Part shown: one piece after another, positions 34,973 to 44,545 of the stretch | Layout: every line of letters begins with the position of its first letter | How positions within the stretch are numbered: position 1 is the first letter of the stretch | Source of the DNA: Bradyrhizobium liaoningense | GTDB lineage: Bacteria > Pseudomonadota > Alphaproteobacteria > Rhizobiales > Xanthobacteraceae | Assembly (NCBI RefSeq): GCF_018130785.1 | Contig: NZ_JAFCJT010000009.1 | Location: forward strand, 1-64,000 | Length of the DNA: 64,000 nucleotides | Direction of reading: 5' to 3' | Made by a program: the position numbers and the translations under genes | The notes under the pieces: generated by a model | Databases searched by the model: none | Told to the model about the DNA's origin: nothing | Seen by the model: only the letters and a program-made list of their open reading frames with translations

Positions 34973-36754
34973 ATGTCACGCGCCGTCATTCCTATCGCCA
35001 TGCAGCTTGCCGCACTCGCCGCTGCGCTCGCCCTTCCCGCCTTCGTCGGCGCCAATTCCTATGCGTTGTTCGTCGCGACCCAGCTCGGCATCTACATCAT
35101 CGCCGCGATCGGGCTCAATCTGCTCGCGGGCTATGCCGGGCAGGTCTCGCTCGGCCACGCCGCGTTCGTCGCGATCGGCGCCTATTCGGTGGCGCTGCTG
35201 ACCGTCGATCATCATTGGCCGTTCTGGGCCGCGGCCGTGGTCGGGATGGTGCTAGCCGCCGGGCTCGGCGTGCTGGCAGCCCTGCCTGCCTTCCGACTCA
35301 GCACCTGGTACTTCGCTTTCATCACCCTTGCCTTCGCGCTCGTCTTCGAGAAGATGATCGTCGAATGGCGCTGGCTGACGAAAGGCTTTGCCGGCGTCGT
35401 CAGCGTGCCGCCGCCCTCGGCCTTCGGCTACGAATTCGGCCCGCGGCCGCTCTATTACACAATCGTGGCAGTCACCGTCGTCGCCTTCATCCTGGTGCGC
35501 AACGTCGTGCACTCCCGCTTCGGCCGCGCCTTCGTCGCGGTGCGCGACGTCGAACCGGCGGCGCTTGCCGTCGGTGCCTCGCCGCAGCGGACCAAGCTCG
35601 TCGCTTTCGTGATCTCGGCCGCACTTGCGGGTGTCGCGGGGGCCTTCTTCGCCGTGCAGAAGACGGTGGTCACACCGGACGATTTCACCGCCGACTTCTC
35701 GATCTTCTTCCTGCTGACCGTGGTGCTCGGCGGTCTCGGCACGCTGTGGGGACCGATCATCGGCGCGCTGGTCTTCTTCCTGATCCCGGAATTGCTCGCG
35801 GGCCTGCAGAGCTGGCGCATGCTGATCTACGGCGGCATGCTGCTCGGCCTGATGCTGTTCGCACCGCATGGCCTGTACGGCGCACTGCGGCAGGCCTGGC
35901 GGAGGATGGCGCCGGCCAATCCGGGGGCCAACGCTGCCGCGTCCGAAGCCAGGGAGCATCCGCCGATCGCGGGCCTGGCGCTCGACATCACCGGACTGCG
36001 CAAGCAATTCGGCGGCGTCCAGGCGCTCGACGCCGTGGATCTCTCCGTTCCGGCTGGAAGCTGCTGCGCCATCGTCGGTCCGAACGGCTCCGGAAAGACA
36101 ACGCTGCTCAACCTCGCCAGCGGCTATTACGTGCCCGATGCCGGCAGTGTGAAGATCGGCGACGTCGAGGCGCTTGGCTCCGGCGCACAGAAGATCGCCG
36201 CGCGCGGCGTCGGACGCACCTTCCAGACGCCGCGCCTGATTGCCGACCTCACGGCGCTCGACAACGTCATGCTCGGTGCCTATACGCGCGAACGCGCCGG
36301 GCTGCTGGCGACGGCACTGCGGCTGCCATCCGCGCGTGCCGAGACGCGGCGGCTGCGGCAGGAGGCCCTCGGCTTCCTGCAATTCGTGGGCGTCGCCGAT
36401 CGCGCCGATGTCGAGGCCGGCGAGATCCCGCATGGCCAGCAGCGGCTGATCGAGATCGCCCGCGCCATGATGGGCGGCGCGCGGCTGATCCTGCTCGACG
36501 AGCCCGCGGCAGGACTGTCGATGTCCGAACTGGAGCGGCTGGAGCGGCTCATCATGCGCATCTGCGGCCTTGGTGCGACGATCGTGATCGTCGAGCACCA
36601 CCTCGACCTCGTCGCCAATGTCGCAAGCCACGTGACCGTTCTCGACCGCGGCGTGGTGCTCGCCGCGGGCAAGCCGTCAGCGGTGTTCAACGACGAACGC
36701 GTGATGCGGGCCTATATGGGCGACAGGGCGCTGAAAGCTGGAGTTCCCGCATGA
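34973..36754 (+). CDS. LivM-LivG fusion: ABC permease plus ATPase
   Basis: This 593-residue fusion joins a LivM-like permease (residues about 1-320; LLAGYAGQVSLGHAAFVAIG, FTADFSIFFLLTVVLGGLGT) to a LivG-like ATPase (about 335-590). ATPase motifs: Walker A GPNGSGKTTLLN (about 368), signature region HGQQRLIEIARAMM (the LivG form of LSGGQ), Walker B RLILLDEPAAGLS (about 506), switch His in IVEHHLDL. Two such half-transporters would pair with LivH and LivF. It starts 2 bases after livH and overlaps livF by ATGA. Fused LivM-LivG genes are known in this group of bacteria. Confidence 0.92.
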   Translation: MSRAVIPIAMQLAALAAALALPAFVGANSYALFVATQLGIYIIAAIGLNLLAGYAGQVSLGHAAFVAIGAYSVALLTVDHHWPFWAAAVVGMVLAAGLGVLAALPAFRLSTWYFAFITLAFALVFEKMIVEWRWLTKGFAGVVSVPPPSAFGYEFGPRPLYYTIVAVTVVAFILVRNVVHSRFGRAFVAVRDVEPAALAVGASPQRTKLVAFVISAALAGVAGAFFAVQKTVVTPDDFTADFSIFFLLTVVLGGLGTLWGPIIGALVFFLIPELLAGLQSWRMLIYGGMLLGLMLFAPHGLYGALRQAWRRMAPANPGANAAASEAREHPPIAGLALDITGLRKQFGGVQALDAVDLSVPAGSCCAIVGPNGSGKTTLLNLASGYYVPDAGSVKIGDVEALGSGAQKIAARGVGRTFQTPRLIADLTALDNVMLGAYTRERAGLLATALRLPSARAETRRLRQEALGFLQFVGVADRADVEAGEIPHGQQRLIEIARAMMGGARLILLDEPAAGLSMSELERLERLIMRICGLGATIVIVEHHLDLVANVASHVTVLDRGVVLAAGKPSAVFNDERVMRAYMGDRALKAGVPA

Positions 36755-37524
36755 AGGCGATAGTCTCCGCACCGCTGTTGTCGGCCGCCAATGTGGATGC
36801 AGGCTATGGTCATGTCCGCGTTCTGGAGGACGTCTCGGTCGACGTTCGCCAGGGACGCATCGTCGTGCTGGTCGGACGCAACGGCGCCGGCAAGTCGACA
36901 TTGCTGCGCGCCTTATCCGGCCTCAATCGTCCGACCTCGGGCAGAATCACCTTCGACGGTCGCGACATCACCACCGCGCGGCCGAATGGGATCGTCGATG
37001 CCGGGCTGCTGCACGTCGCGGAAGGCCGACGCCTGTTCCGGCGCCAGAGTGTCGCCGACAATATCGAGCTCGGCCGCTATGGGCTGCGCCTCACCGAGCA
37101 GGAGCACGGCCGGCGTGTTGCGCACATCCACGAGCTCTTTCCGATCCTGCAGGAGAAGATGAACCTGCCGGCCGGCAGCCTGTCCGGCGGCCAGCAACAG
37201 ATGCTCGCCATCGCCCAGGCGATGATGCGCGAGCCGAAATTGCTGATGCTCGACGAGCCCTCGCTCGGCCTCGCGCCGGTCCTGGTGGACCAGGTGCTGG
37301 CCGCCATCCTCGCACTAAGAGCGCAAGGGGTCGCGATCCTCCTCGTCGAGCAGATGGTGGAGCGCGCCCTCGAGATCGCCGACGATGCCTATGTCATGCA
37401 GAACGGGCGCGTCATCGCCAGCGGCCTGGCTGCCGACATCGCAGCCGGCGACGCCCTGCACGCCGCCTTCATGGGCGAGCACGGCGCGCCCCATCATTCC
37501 GAACCACGACAGAGCCAGCCATGA
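36751..37524 (+). CDS. livF: Branched-chain-type ABC transporter ATPase (LivF-like)
   Basis: This 257-residue ATPase has Walker A GRNGAGKSTLLRALSG, the signature LSGGQQQMLAIAQAMM, Walker B LLMLDEPSLGLAPVL and the H-loop region LLVEQMVERAL. Its ATG overlaps the stop of the fusion gene (ATGA), and its own TGA overlaps the ATG of the carboxyltransferase gene at 37521, so transport and carboxylation genes are translationally coupled. A long open frame begins upstream at 35215, but only the part from 36751 matches the family. Confidence 0.93.
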   Translation: MKAIVSAPLLSAANVDAGYGHVRVLEDVSVDVRQGRIVVLVGRNGAGKSTLLRALSGLNRPTSGRITFDGRDITTARPNGIVDAGLLHVAEGRRLFRRQSVADNIELGRYGLRLTEQEHGRRVAHIHELFPILQEKMNLPAGSLSGGQQQMLAIAQAMMREPKLLMLDEPSLGLAPVLVDQVLAAILALRAQGVAILLVEQMVERALEIADDAYVMQNGRVIASGLAADIAAGDALHAAFMGEHGAPHHSEPRQSQP

Positions 37525-39101
37525 CGATCAATCCCGATGCCGGGCAGCGGCAGATTCTTGCAGCCATCGAGAGCGAGCGCGCCCGGCTGATGGACGAGGC
37601 GCGCCCCGACGCGATGAAGCGGCTTGCCGAGCGCGGCCGCATGTCACCGCGCGCGCGGATCGCACAGCTTGTCGATACCGGCACGTTCGACGAAATCGGT
37701 GCGCTCGCCTCGGAGGAGCCGCAGGCAGGCCAGCCCCATCCCCGCGACAAATCGCCGGCCGACGGTGTCGTCACGGGCACCGCACGCATCGACGGGCGCC
37801 CCGTCGCCGTCTTCGCGCAGGATTTCAGCGTGTTCGGCGGCAGCATCGGCAAGCTCGGCAGCGCCAAGACCCACCGCCTGGTGAAGATCGCGATCCGCCG
37901 CGGAATCCCCATGGTCATGATGCTCGACGGCGGCGGCCACCGCATCCAGGGCGGACAGAACTCGCGGCACTTCGCCCAGGCCAACAGCATGTTCCACGAC
38001 CTCGCGCGCGCCTCGGGCTGGGTCCCGATGGTCGCGCTGATGCTCGGCGCCGGCTTCGCCGGTCCGACCAATTATGCCGGCCTTGCCGATCTCGTCGTCA
38101 TGGTACGCGGCCAGTCCGTGATGGGCCTTGCCGGACCGGCGCTGGTGAAGGCCGGGACCGGCGAAGAGGCCGACCAGGAGGCGCTCGGCGGCGCCGCGGT
38201 GCAGGTCGACAAGCAGGGCCTCGCCGATCTCGGCGTCGCCAGCGAGGACGAGGCGTTTGCCGCCGCGAGGCGCTTCCTCTCTTATTTGCCCGGAAACGCC
38301 CGCAAGCCCCTGCCCCTGGTCGCGACCGACGATCCCAGCGATCGCGCCGACGATGCGCTGCTCGACATCGTGCCGCCCTCGACCCGACGCGCCTACGACA
38401 TGCGCCAGATCATCAGTGGCATCGCCGATGTCGGCAGCCTGTTCGAGATCAAGCCGACCTTTGCCGCCAACATCATCACGACGTTCGCGCGGCTTGGCGG
38501 ACGGCCGGTCGGCTTCATAGCCAACCAGCCGATGCGAACCGGCGGCATCCTCGATGCCAATGCCTGCGAAAAGGGCGCGCATTTCATCGCGCTCTGCGAT
38601 GCCTATGGCCTGCCGCTGATCTCGCTGATCGACGTGCCAGGCTTCTATATCGGCTCGGCCGCGGAACGCACCACGCTCGGGCGCCGCAGCGCCAAGCTGA
38701 TCTACGAATGGGGCCATGCCAGCGTGCCGCGCGTGTCGGTGGTGATCCGCAAGGGTTTTGGCCTCGGCTATTTCGCGATGAACGGTGGCCGTGCCTTCGA
38801 TTCCGATGCCTCCTTCGCCTGGCCTTCGGCGCAGATCTGCGCGATGTCGATCGAGGGCGCCATCGACGTCGCATTCCGAAAAGAATACATGTCGGCTCCC
38901 GATCCGCAGGCACGCCGCCAGGAAATGATCGAGGAGACGCGTGCACAGACCGGCGCCATCCATGCGGCCGAGGGCTTCGGCGTCGACGACGTGATCGATC
39001 CGCGCACCACGCGCCGCCGCATCATCGAGATCTTCGCGCAGGCGCCGCCGCGGCGTGAGCCGGATCACCCGCCAAAATTCCGGTCGATCCCGCCGATCTA
39101 G
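37521..39101 (+). CDS. Carboxyltransferase-domain protein (acyl-CoA carboxylase beta type)
   Basis: This 526-residue PccB-type carboxyltransferase has landmarks FAQDFSVFGGSIGKLGSAKT, MLDGGGHRIQGGQNSRHF, GAGFAGPTNYAGLADLVVMV, VGFIANQPMRTGGILDANA, DVPGFYIGSAAERTTLG and CAMSIEGAIDVAFRKEYM. The subfamily differs from 28865 (RTTLGRR in place of EKTG). Neither a biotin carboxylase nor a carrier is encoded beside it. It is coupled to livF by an ATGA overlap and followed by a second binding protein and ligase (39150, 40355), so it belongs to the second carboxylation unit of the block. The substrate acyl-CoA is unknown. Confidence 0.87.
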   Translation: MTINPDAGQRQILAAIESERARLMDEARPDAMKRLAERGRMSPRARIAQLVDTGTFDEIGALASEEPQAGQPHPRDKSPADGVVTGTARIDGRPVAVFAQDFSVFGGSIGKLGSAKTHRLVKIAIRRGIPMVMMLDGGGHRIQGGQNSRHFAQANSMFHDLARASGWVPMVALMLGAGFAGPTNYAGLADLVVMVRGQSVMGLAGPALVKAGTGEEADQEALGGAAVQVDKQGLADLGVASEDEAFAAARRFLSYLPGNARKPLPLVATDDPSDRADDALLDIVPPSTRRAYDMRQIISGIADVGSLFEIKPTFAANIITTFARLGGRPVGFIANQPMRTGGILDANACEKGAHFIALCDAYGLPLISLIDVPGFYIGSAAERTTLGRRSAKLIYEWGHASVPRVSVVIRKGFGLGYFAMNGGRAFDSDASFAWPSAQICAMSIEGAIDVAFRKEYMSAPDPQARRQEMIEETRAQTGAIHAAEGFGVDDVIDPRTTRRRIIEIFAQAPPRREPDHPPKFRSIPPI

Positions 39102-39149
39102 CTCCAGCGCCTCGCGCAGAAGCAACAAGAACATATTGGGAGGAATGCC

Positions 39150-40352
39150 ATGACGATCCGACGCAACACTCTCGACCGTCGCCTGTTTCTCGGCGGCGTG
39201 GCAGCCCTCGGCGCGAGTACTTTGGTGCGACCGGGTTTCGCCGACGACGACACCTTCAACGTCGGCTGGGTGCGACCGACGACCGGCCGGCTCGCCTCCT
39301 CCTACGCCCCGCTCTATATCGGCGGACTGATCGCGATCGACGAGATCAATGCGGCCGGCGGCATCATGGGCCGCAAGATCGCGCGCCAGGAAGAAGACGA
39401 CGAAGCCTCCCCGGCGCGCGAACCTGCCGTGATCAAGAAGCTGCAGGAAGGCGGCGTCCGCTACATCTGCGGTCCCACCGGTTCGAGCCAGTCACTAGCC
39501 GCGCTCGCGGTCACGACGGCGTCGAAGACCATCACCACCATGTACGCCATCGCCTCGGAAGCCGGCGACGGCAACCGCTATCCCTGGCATTATCAATGCA
39601 CCTTCAATTCGGACCTACAGGCAGAGATGGCCTCGCGCTATCTCGTCGAGACGCTGAAGCTGAAGAAGATCGGCATTCTCCAGGAGAACACCGCCTATGG
39701 CGAGCAGGTCGTCGCGGCGTGCCAGACCATCCTGAAGAAACTCGGCGTGGCGCCCGTCGGCGTCGAAGTTTTCCCGATCACGGCGCCGGATTTGAACGGC
39801 TATGTCGGCAATCTGCGCAAGGCCGGCGCCGACGGCGTGCTGTTCTGGACCGGGTCGACGCCGATCACGGCCAAGGGATTCAACTCCATGCACAGCCAGA
39901 AATACTATCCGGCAATCGCCGGTCACAGTTCGCTGTTCGCAGATTCACTGCTCGACCTCGTGCCCGCCGAAGCACTGCAGAATGCGGCCGGCACCTACTA
40001 CAAGACGTTGACCTGGAGCGACAAGGAAGAGATCGGCAGCCGGCAGATGGACTTCGCCAAGAAGGCGAACGCCTTTCCCGAGACCAAGGAGGCCGGCGTC
40101 AACGTCGCTGGGTCGCCGTTCTACGACTTCCTCTATCTGGTGCGCGCGGCGATCGAGCAGGAGAAGTCCTTCGAGCCCGAGAAGGTCAAGCGCGCGATGG
40201 ATGCGACCAAGGATTACAAGGGCCTGCTCGGAAATCTCACCTTCACGCCGACGAATCACGCCGCGATCTCGGTCGAAGACATGACGATGGCGACGCTGCT
40301 GTCAGGTCGCGATCCCAAGGCGATGTCCGTGTTCCGCAAGCGCGCGGTCTAG
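39150..40352 (+). CDS. ABC transporter substrate-binding protein (HAAT family)
   Basis: This 400-residue periplasmic receptor is closely related to the one at 32849: VGWVRPTTGRLASSYAPLYI, EINAAGGIMGRKIARQEEDD, GPTGSSQSLAALAV and ILQENTAYGEQV. The N-terminus is Tat-like (NTLDRRLFLGGVAALGASTL), with the mature start near ADD at about residue 32. GGGAGGA precedes the start. It is followed after 2 bases by a CoA ligase (40355). It probably feeds a related acid into the same transporter core at 34092-37524. Confidence 0.9.
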   Translation: MTIRRNTLDRRLFLGGVAALGASTLVRPGFADDDTFNVGWVRPTTGRLASSYAPLYIGGLIAIDEINAAGGIMGRKIARQEEDDEASPAREPAVIKKLQEGGVRYICGPTGSSQSLAALAVTTASKTITTMYAIASEAGDGNRYPWHYQCTFNSDLQAEMASRYLVETLKLKKIGILQENTAYGEQVVAACQTILKKLGVAPVGVEVFPITAPDLNGYVGNLRKAGADGVLFWTGSTPITAKGFNSMHSQKYYPAIAGHSSLFADSLLDLVPAEALQNAAGTYYKTLTWSDKEEIGSRQMDFAKKANAFPETKEAGVNVAGSPFYDFLYLVRAAIEQEKSFEPEKVKRAMDATKDYKGLLGNLTFTPTNHAAISVEDMTMATLLSGRDPKAMSVFRKRAV

Positions 40353-40354
40353 GC

Positions 40355-42028
40355 ATGGCGCCGATGCAGGCTACGAGCCCCAGCCGAGATGCGGCCTGGA
40401 AGGACCCGCGCATCCTTCCGCCTGACGTCTGCGTGCTCCCTCATGTTCTCGACCGCCATGCGGCTGATACCCCGGAAAAGGTGTTCGTCCGCTTCGACGA
40501 CGGCCATGAGTGGAGCTATGCACAGATCCATTCGACCGTTCGCCGCACCGCGGCCGCCCTGCAGCGCATGGGCGTGGCGCAAGGCGACCACGTCCTCACC
40601 TGGCTGCCGAACAGTCCGGATGCGCTGCGCATCTGGTTTGCCATCAACTATATCGGCGCCGTCTACGTCCCCATGAACATCGCCTGGCGTGGGCAGGTGC
40701 TCGAGAACGCCGTGCGGATTTCCGGCGCGCGGCTGCTGATCTCCCACGCGGGGCTCGTCGACCGCCTCCACGACATCGACCGCTGCGCGCTGACCGATTT
40801 GCTGCTGATCGGGCCTGATGCCCGCGACAAGCGCTTGGCCGGCTTCCGGCACCATGACGCGGCCGACCTTTCCACGCCGGGTGAGCCCGACGCGCCGCAA
40901 CGCCCGATCATGCCCTGGGACAACCAGATGATCATCTACACGTCGGGCACGACGGGCCCGTCGAAGGGCGTGCTCTGCACCTACATGCATTGCGGCTCCT
41001 GCGCGCTCGCCTTTGCGCCGCTGACCACCGATGACCGCAATCTCGTCAACCTGCCGCTGTTCCATATGAGCGGCACCGGCGCCGTCTACCGCATGCTCGT
41101 CAAGGGCGGATCGATCGCGCTCGTCGAGTCCTTCGACACGCGCACGTTCTGGGACACGGTACGGCGAACGCAATCGACCTATCTGACCCTGCTCGGCGCC
41201 ATGGTGCCGTTCCTGCTGAAGGAGCCACCGGGACCGGGCGACCGGGACCATCCGCTGCGCGTTGTCAACATCGTGCCGCTGGCCGATGGCTTCAGGGAAT
41301 TCGGCGAGCGTTTCGGCGTCGAGGTTTACACCGTCTTCAACATGACCGAGACGTCGTGGCCGATCATCTCCGAGCGCGATCCCGAGACGCTCGGCACCTG
41401 CGGCCGGCCCCGCCCCGGCGTGTTCGCGCGCGTCGTCGACGAGAACGACATCGACGTCGCGCCGGGCAAGACCGGCGAGCTGGTGCTGCGCACGGACGCG
41501 CCCTGGGCGATGAGCCATGGCTACTACGGCAACCCGGAGGCCACCGCGCGCGCGTGGCGCAACGGCTGGTTCCATACCGGCGATGCTTTCCGCCAGAACG
41601 AGCGTGGCGAGTTCTTCTTCGTCGATCGCATGAAGGACGCGATCCGGCGGCGCGGTGAAAACATCTCCTCATTCGAGGTCGAGGCTGCGATCAACGCACA
41701 TCCCGATATCCGCGAGGTCGCGGTCGTCGGCGTCCCCAGCGAGTTCGGCGAGGACGAGGTGCTTGCCGTCGTTTCGCCGGTCGAAGGACGATCGGTCGAT
41801 GCGACCGCCCTGCTGGAGTGGCTGCGCCCGCGGCTCGCCCACTTCATGATCCCGCGCTACATCCGGATCCTGCCCGTGCTGCCGAAGACGCCGACGCAAA
41901 AGGTCCAGAAGCACCTGCTGCGCGCCGACGGCGTCTCCGCGGACACATGGGACCGCGAGGCGGCCGGGCTCAAAATCCGCCGCGACAAGCTCGCCAGCCT
42001 CGGCGGCGCCGGCGAGATCAGCCGGTGA
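40355..42028 (+). CDS. Acyl-CoA synthetase, carnitine-CoA ligase-like
   Basis: This 557-residue ANL ligase is paralogous to 30379 and 50415. It has the P-loop IYTSGTTGPSKGVLCTY, VFNMTETSWP, FHTGDAFRQNERGEFFFVDR, IRRRGENISSFEVEAAIN and KTPTQKVQKHLLR. The start at 40355 follows the binding-protein stop by 2 bases; the frame is open much further upstream, but that part is antiphase to the binding-protein gene. Its stop overlaps the GTG start of the broken racemase-type gene (GTGA). It activates the acid brought in by the 39150 receptor (inference). Confidence 0.9.
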   Translation: MAPMQATSPSRDAAWKDPRILPPDVCVLPHVLDRHAADTPEKVFVRFDDGHEWSYAQIHSTVRRTAAALQRMGVAQGDHVLTWLPNSPDALRIWFAINYIGAVYVPMNIAWRGQVLENAVRISGARLLISHAGLVDRLHDIDRCALTDLLLIGPDARDKRLAGFRHHDAADLSTPGEPDAPQRPIMPWDNQMIIYTSGTTGPSKGVLCTYMHCGSCALAFAPLTTDDRNLVNLPLFHMSGTGAVYRMLVKGGSIALVESFDTRTFWDTVRRTQSTYLTLLGAMVPFLLKEPPGPGDRDHPLRVVNIVPLADGFREFGERFGVEVYTVFNMTETSWPIISERDPETLGTCGRPRPGVFARVVDENDIDVAPGKTGELVLRTDAPWAMSHGYYGNPEATARAWRNGWFHTGDAFRQNERGEFFFVDRMKDAIRRRGENISSFEVEAAINAHPDIREVAVVGVPSEFGEDEVLAVVSPVEGRSVDATALLEWLRPRLAHFMIPRYIRILPVLPKTPTQKVQKHLLRADGVSADTWDREAAGLKIRRDKLASLGGAGEISR

Positions 42029-43148
42029 GCGGGCCGCTCGCCGGCCTGCGCGTCGTCGAGATGGCCGGGATCGGTCCCGGCCCGTTCTGCGCCATGCTGC
42101 TCGCGGATCTCGGCGCAGAGGTCGTGCGCATCCGCAGGCCCGGCGGCTCTATGTTCGACACCGAGCCGCGTTTCGATGTGACGGGCCGCGGCTGCCGCTT
42201 CGTCGAGCTCGATCTGCGCGCGGACGGTGCCGTTACGAGCGCGCTTGCGTTGATCGAAAAGGCCGAGGTCCTGATCGAGGGCTATCGCCCTGGCGTGATG
42301 GAGCGCCTGGGTCTCGGCCCCGACCTTTGCCTCGCACGCAATGCGCGCCTCGTCTATGGCCGCATGACCGGCTGGGGGCAAAACGGCCCGCTCGCGCGCC
42401 GCGCCGGCCACGACATCAACTACATCGCCTTGACTGGCGCTTTGCACGCGATCGGCCGCCCCGGCTCGCCGCCGCCACCGCCGCTGAACCTGGTTGGCGA
42501 CTTCGGCGGCGGCGCGATGTTCCTGGCCTTCGGCATCATGGCTGCACTGCTTAGGCCCGCGCCTCCGGCAAGGGACAGGTGGTCGATGCCGCCATGACCG
42601 ATGGCGCCGCGCTGCTTGCCGCAGGTCGCTACGCAGGTCGTGCCTCCGGCAGCCAGAGCAATCAGCGCGGCGACAATCTGGTCGATGGCGGCGCGCCGTT
42701 CTACGACACCTATGCTTGCGCGGACGGAAAGTTCCTCGCGCTCGGCGCGATCGAGCCGCAATTCTATGCGCGCTTCCGCACGCTGTGCAGGCTGACGGAC
42801 CCGCTGTTCGACGACCAGATGAACAAGCCGAAATGGCCGGCGCAAAAGCAGCGGATTGCGGCGATGTTTCTCACGCGGAGCCGCGCCGAATGGGTTGCGC
42901 TGCTGGGGAGCGACGACACCTGCGTCGCGCCCGTGCTCGACTGGGATGAGGCACCGAACGATCCGCACAATATCGCACGCGACACCTTCGTCACGATCGA
43001 CGATGTGACGCAGCCGGCCCCTGCGCCGCGCTTCAGCCGCACGCCGGCTGCCACCCCGCGATCTGCCCGCGTCTCCGGCGACGATACGCGCGAGGTGCTG
43101 CAGCGCTGGGGAGTGGCGCAACCGATCGTCGAGCGTCTGCTGGCGTAA
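42025..43148 (+). pseudogene. AMACR-like family III CoA-transferase, frameshifted
   Basis: The first frame (GTG at 42025) encodes an alpha-methylacyl-CoA racemase-like N-terminal part: LRVVEMAGIGPGPFCAMLLA, GHDINYIALTGALHAIGR with the catalytic-type Asp, and FGGGAMFLAFGIMAALL. It then leaves phase. The continuation from GKGQVVDAAMTDGAALL to the end at 43148 is in the next frame. Restoring one G between 42552 and 42553 (CTT-AGG to CTT-GAG-GCC) joins the two, giving a full-length protein of about 373 residues. This is either a pseudogene or a sequencing error. An intact enzyme would epimerise 2-methylacyl-CoA or transfer CoA. It overlaps the ligase stop (GTGA). Confidence 0.85.
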
Positions 43149-43206
43149 GCGGCTTGCGACAAACCGTCAGGCACCTAATACCGCCAGCGGACCAATGCCT
43201 GCATTC

Positions 43207-43224
43207 ATGTCAAGATATTGACAT
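43207..43224. promoter_or_regulatory. Candidate MarR operator before the binding-protein gene
   Basis: ATGTCAA-GATA-TTGACAT is an 18-bp palindrome 60 bases before the ATG at 43285. Its right half read in reverse is ATGTCAATATC, identical to the left half of the site before the MarR gene at 49754. Over 18 bases the two sites agree at 16 positions. This places the binding-protein gene in the probable MarR regulon. Confidence 0.75.
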
Positions 43225-43284
43225 ATATAGGCCTCCGTGAAATCGTGGATGCAAACATCGACGAAGAAACATCGGGAGGACAGA

Positions 43285-44496
43285 ATGACGCGGACAACGG
43301 CGACGCTTGCGTCGCTTGCACTTTTGGCGGCCGCCATGGGCATCAGTGCGGCTTCGGCCCAGGATCGGCCCGTCAAGATCGGCATCCTGAACGACCAAGC
43401 CTCCGTCTACTCCGCCATCACCGGGCCTGGCTCGGTCGCGGCTGCCCGCCTCGCCATCGAAGACATGGGTGGCACGCTGTTGGGCAAGCCGATCGAGCTG
43501 GTCTCCGCGGACCACGGCCACAAGCCGGACGTCGGCTCGGTTATCGCCCGGCGCTGGTTCGATACCGAGGGGGTCGATGCGATCTTCGACATCTACAGCT
43601 CCGGCGTCGCACTCGCCGTGCAGGGCATTGCTGAGCAGAAGAACAAGCTGCTCATCGTCTCGATGGCCTCGAGCCGCGACATCAGCGGCAAATCCTGCTC
43701 GCCGAACGGCATGCAATGGGCCAATGACGGCTACGAGGTCGCCAACCTGACCATCAAGGGTGCGTCCGACGGCAAGCCGACATCCTGGTTCTTCCTGACC
43801 GTCGACTACACGGCGGGCCACTCGATCGAGCGCGACTCCCAGAAGCTGATCGAGAAGGACGGCGGCAAGTTCGTCGGCTCCGTGCGCTTCCCGCTCAATA
43901 CGCCGGATTTCAGCTCGTTCCTGCTGCAGGCGCAGAACTCCGGCGCCAAGAATATCGGCTTCATCGGCGGCGGCGCCGACATGACCAACGCGATCAAGCA
44001 GGCCGCCGAGTTCGGCATCGACCGCACCGGTCAGCGCTTCGTGCCCTTCTCGCTGACGACGGTCGATATCGACGCGCTCGGCAACGATGCCACACAGGGC
44101 ATGCCGCTGGTCCTGAGCTACTATTGGGACGCTTCCGACCAGACCAAGGCCTTCGCCGAGCGCTTCAAGAAGGCCTTCGGCAAAATGCCGAGCGATCCGC
44201 AAGCCAACGTCTATAGCGCGGTGCTGCACTATCTGAAGTCGGTGAAGGCCGCCGGCACCAGCGACACGACGGCTGTGCTGGCGAAGATGAAGGAGACGCC
44301 GGTCGAGGATCTCTTCACGTCGGGCGCCCGCATCCGCGAAGACGGACGCCTGATGCGCGACGTCTATTACGCCGAGGCGAAGAAGCCCGGCGCCAAGAGC
44401 GGCCCCACCGACCTGATCACGCTCGTCAAGAAGGTGCCGGGAACGGAAGCCTTCATCCCGGCCAGCGAAAGCGAATGCAAAGCCCTCAAGAAGTAA
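43285..44496 (+). CDS. ABC transporter substrate-binding protein (distinct HAAT subgroup)
   Basis: This 403-residue periplasmic receptor has a signal peptide of about 25 residues (TLASLALLAAAMGISAASAQ). Its subgroup differs from the other five here: VKIGILNDQASVYSAITGPG, IEDMGGTLLGKPIELVSADH, DAIFDIYSSGVALAVQGIAE and GGGADMTNAIKQAAEFG. GGGAGGA precedes the start at 43285. It is a single-gene unit ending in a true intrinsic terminator (44546). The operator at 43207 ties it to the MarR-controlled carboxylase-ligase operon at 44552-49658. Confidence 0.9.
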   Translation: MTRTTATLASLALLAAAMGISAASAQDRPVKIGILNDQASVYSAITGPGSVAAARLAIEDMGGTLLGKPIELVSADHGHKPDVGSVIARRWFDTEGVDAIFDIYSSGVALAVQGIAEQKNKLLIVSMASSRDISGKSCSPNGMQWANDGYEVANLTIKGASDGKPTSWFFLTVDYTAGHSIERDSQKLIEKDGGKFVGSVRFPLNTPDFSSFLLQAQNSGAKNIGFIGGGADMTNAIKQAAEFGIDRTGQRFVPFSLTTVDIDALGNDATQGMPLVLSYYWDASDQTKAFAERFKKAFGKMPSDPQANVYSAVLHYLKSVKAAGTSDTTAVLAKMKETPVEDLFTSGARIREDGRLMRDVYYAEAKKPGAKSGPTDLITLVKKVPGTEAFIPASESECKALKK

Positions 44497-44545
44497 GGCC
44501 CTCGACAACCAAGGCCTTCGAGAAGAAACTCTACGCGACCTCGGG

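Noticed and set aside
35215..36750. Upstream extension of the LivF-like frame
   Set aside because: The frame is open from 35215, but this part overlaps the LivM-LivG fusion in another frame, has Arg-rich random composition, and the LivF family start is at 36751 with an ATGA coupling.
14753..44496. Branched-chain amino acid uptake as the function of the transporters
   Set aside because: The automatic family name suggests it, but every receptor is beside CoA ligases or acyl-CoA enzymes and none beside amino acid metabolism, so acids are more likely ligands.
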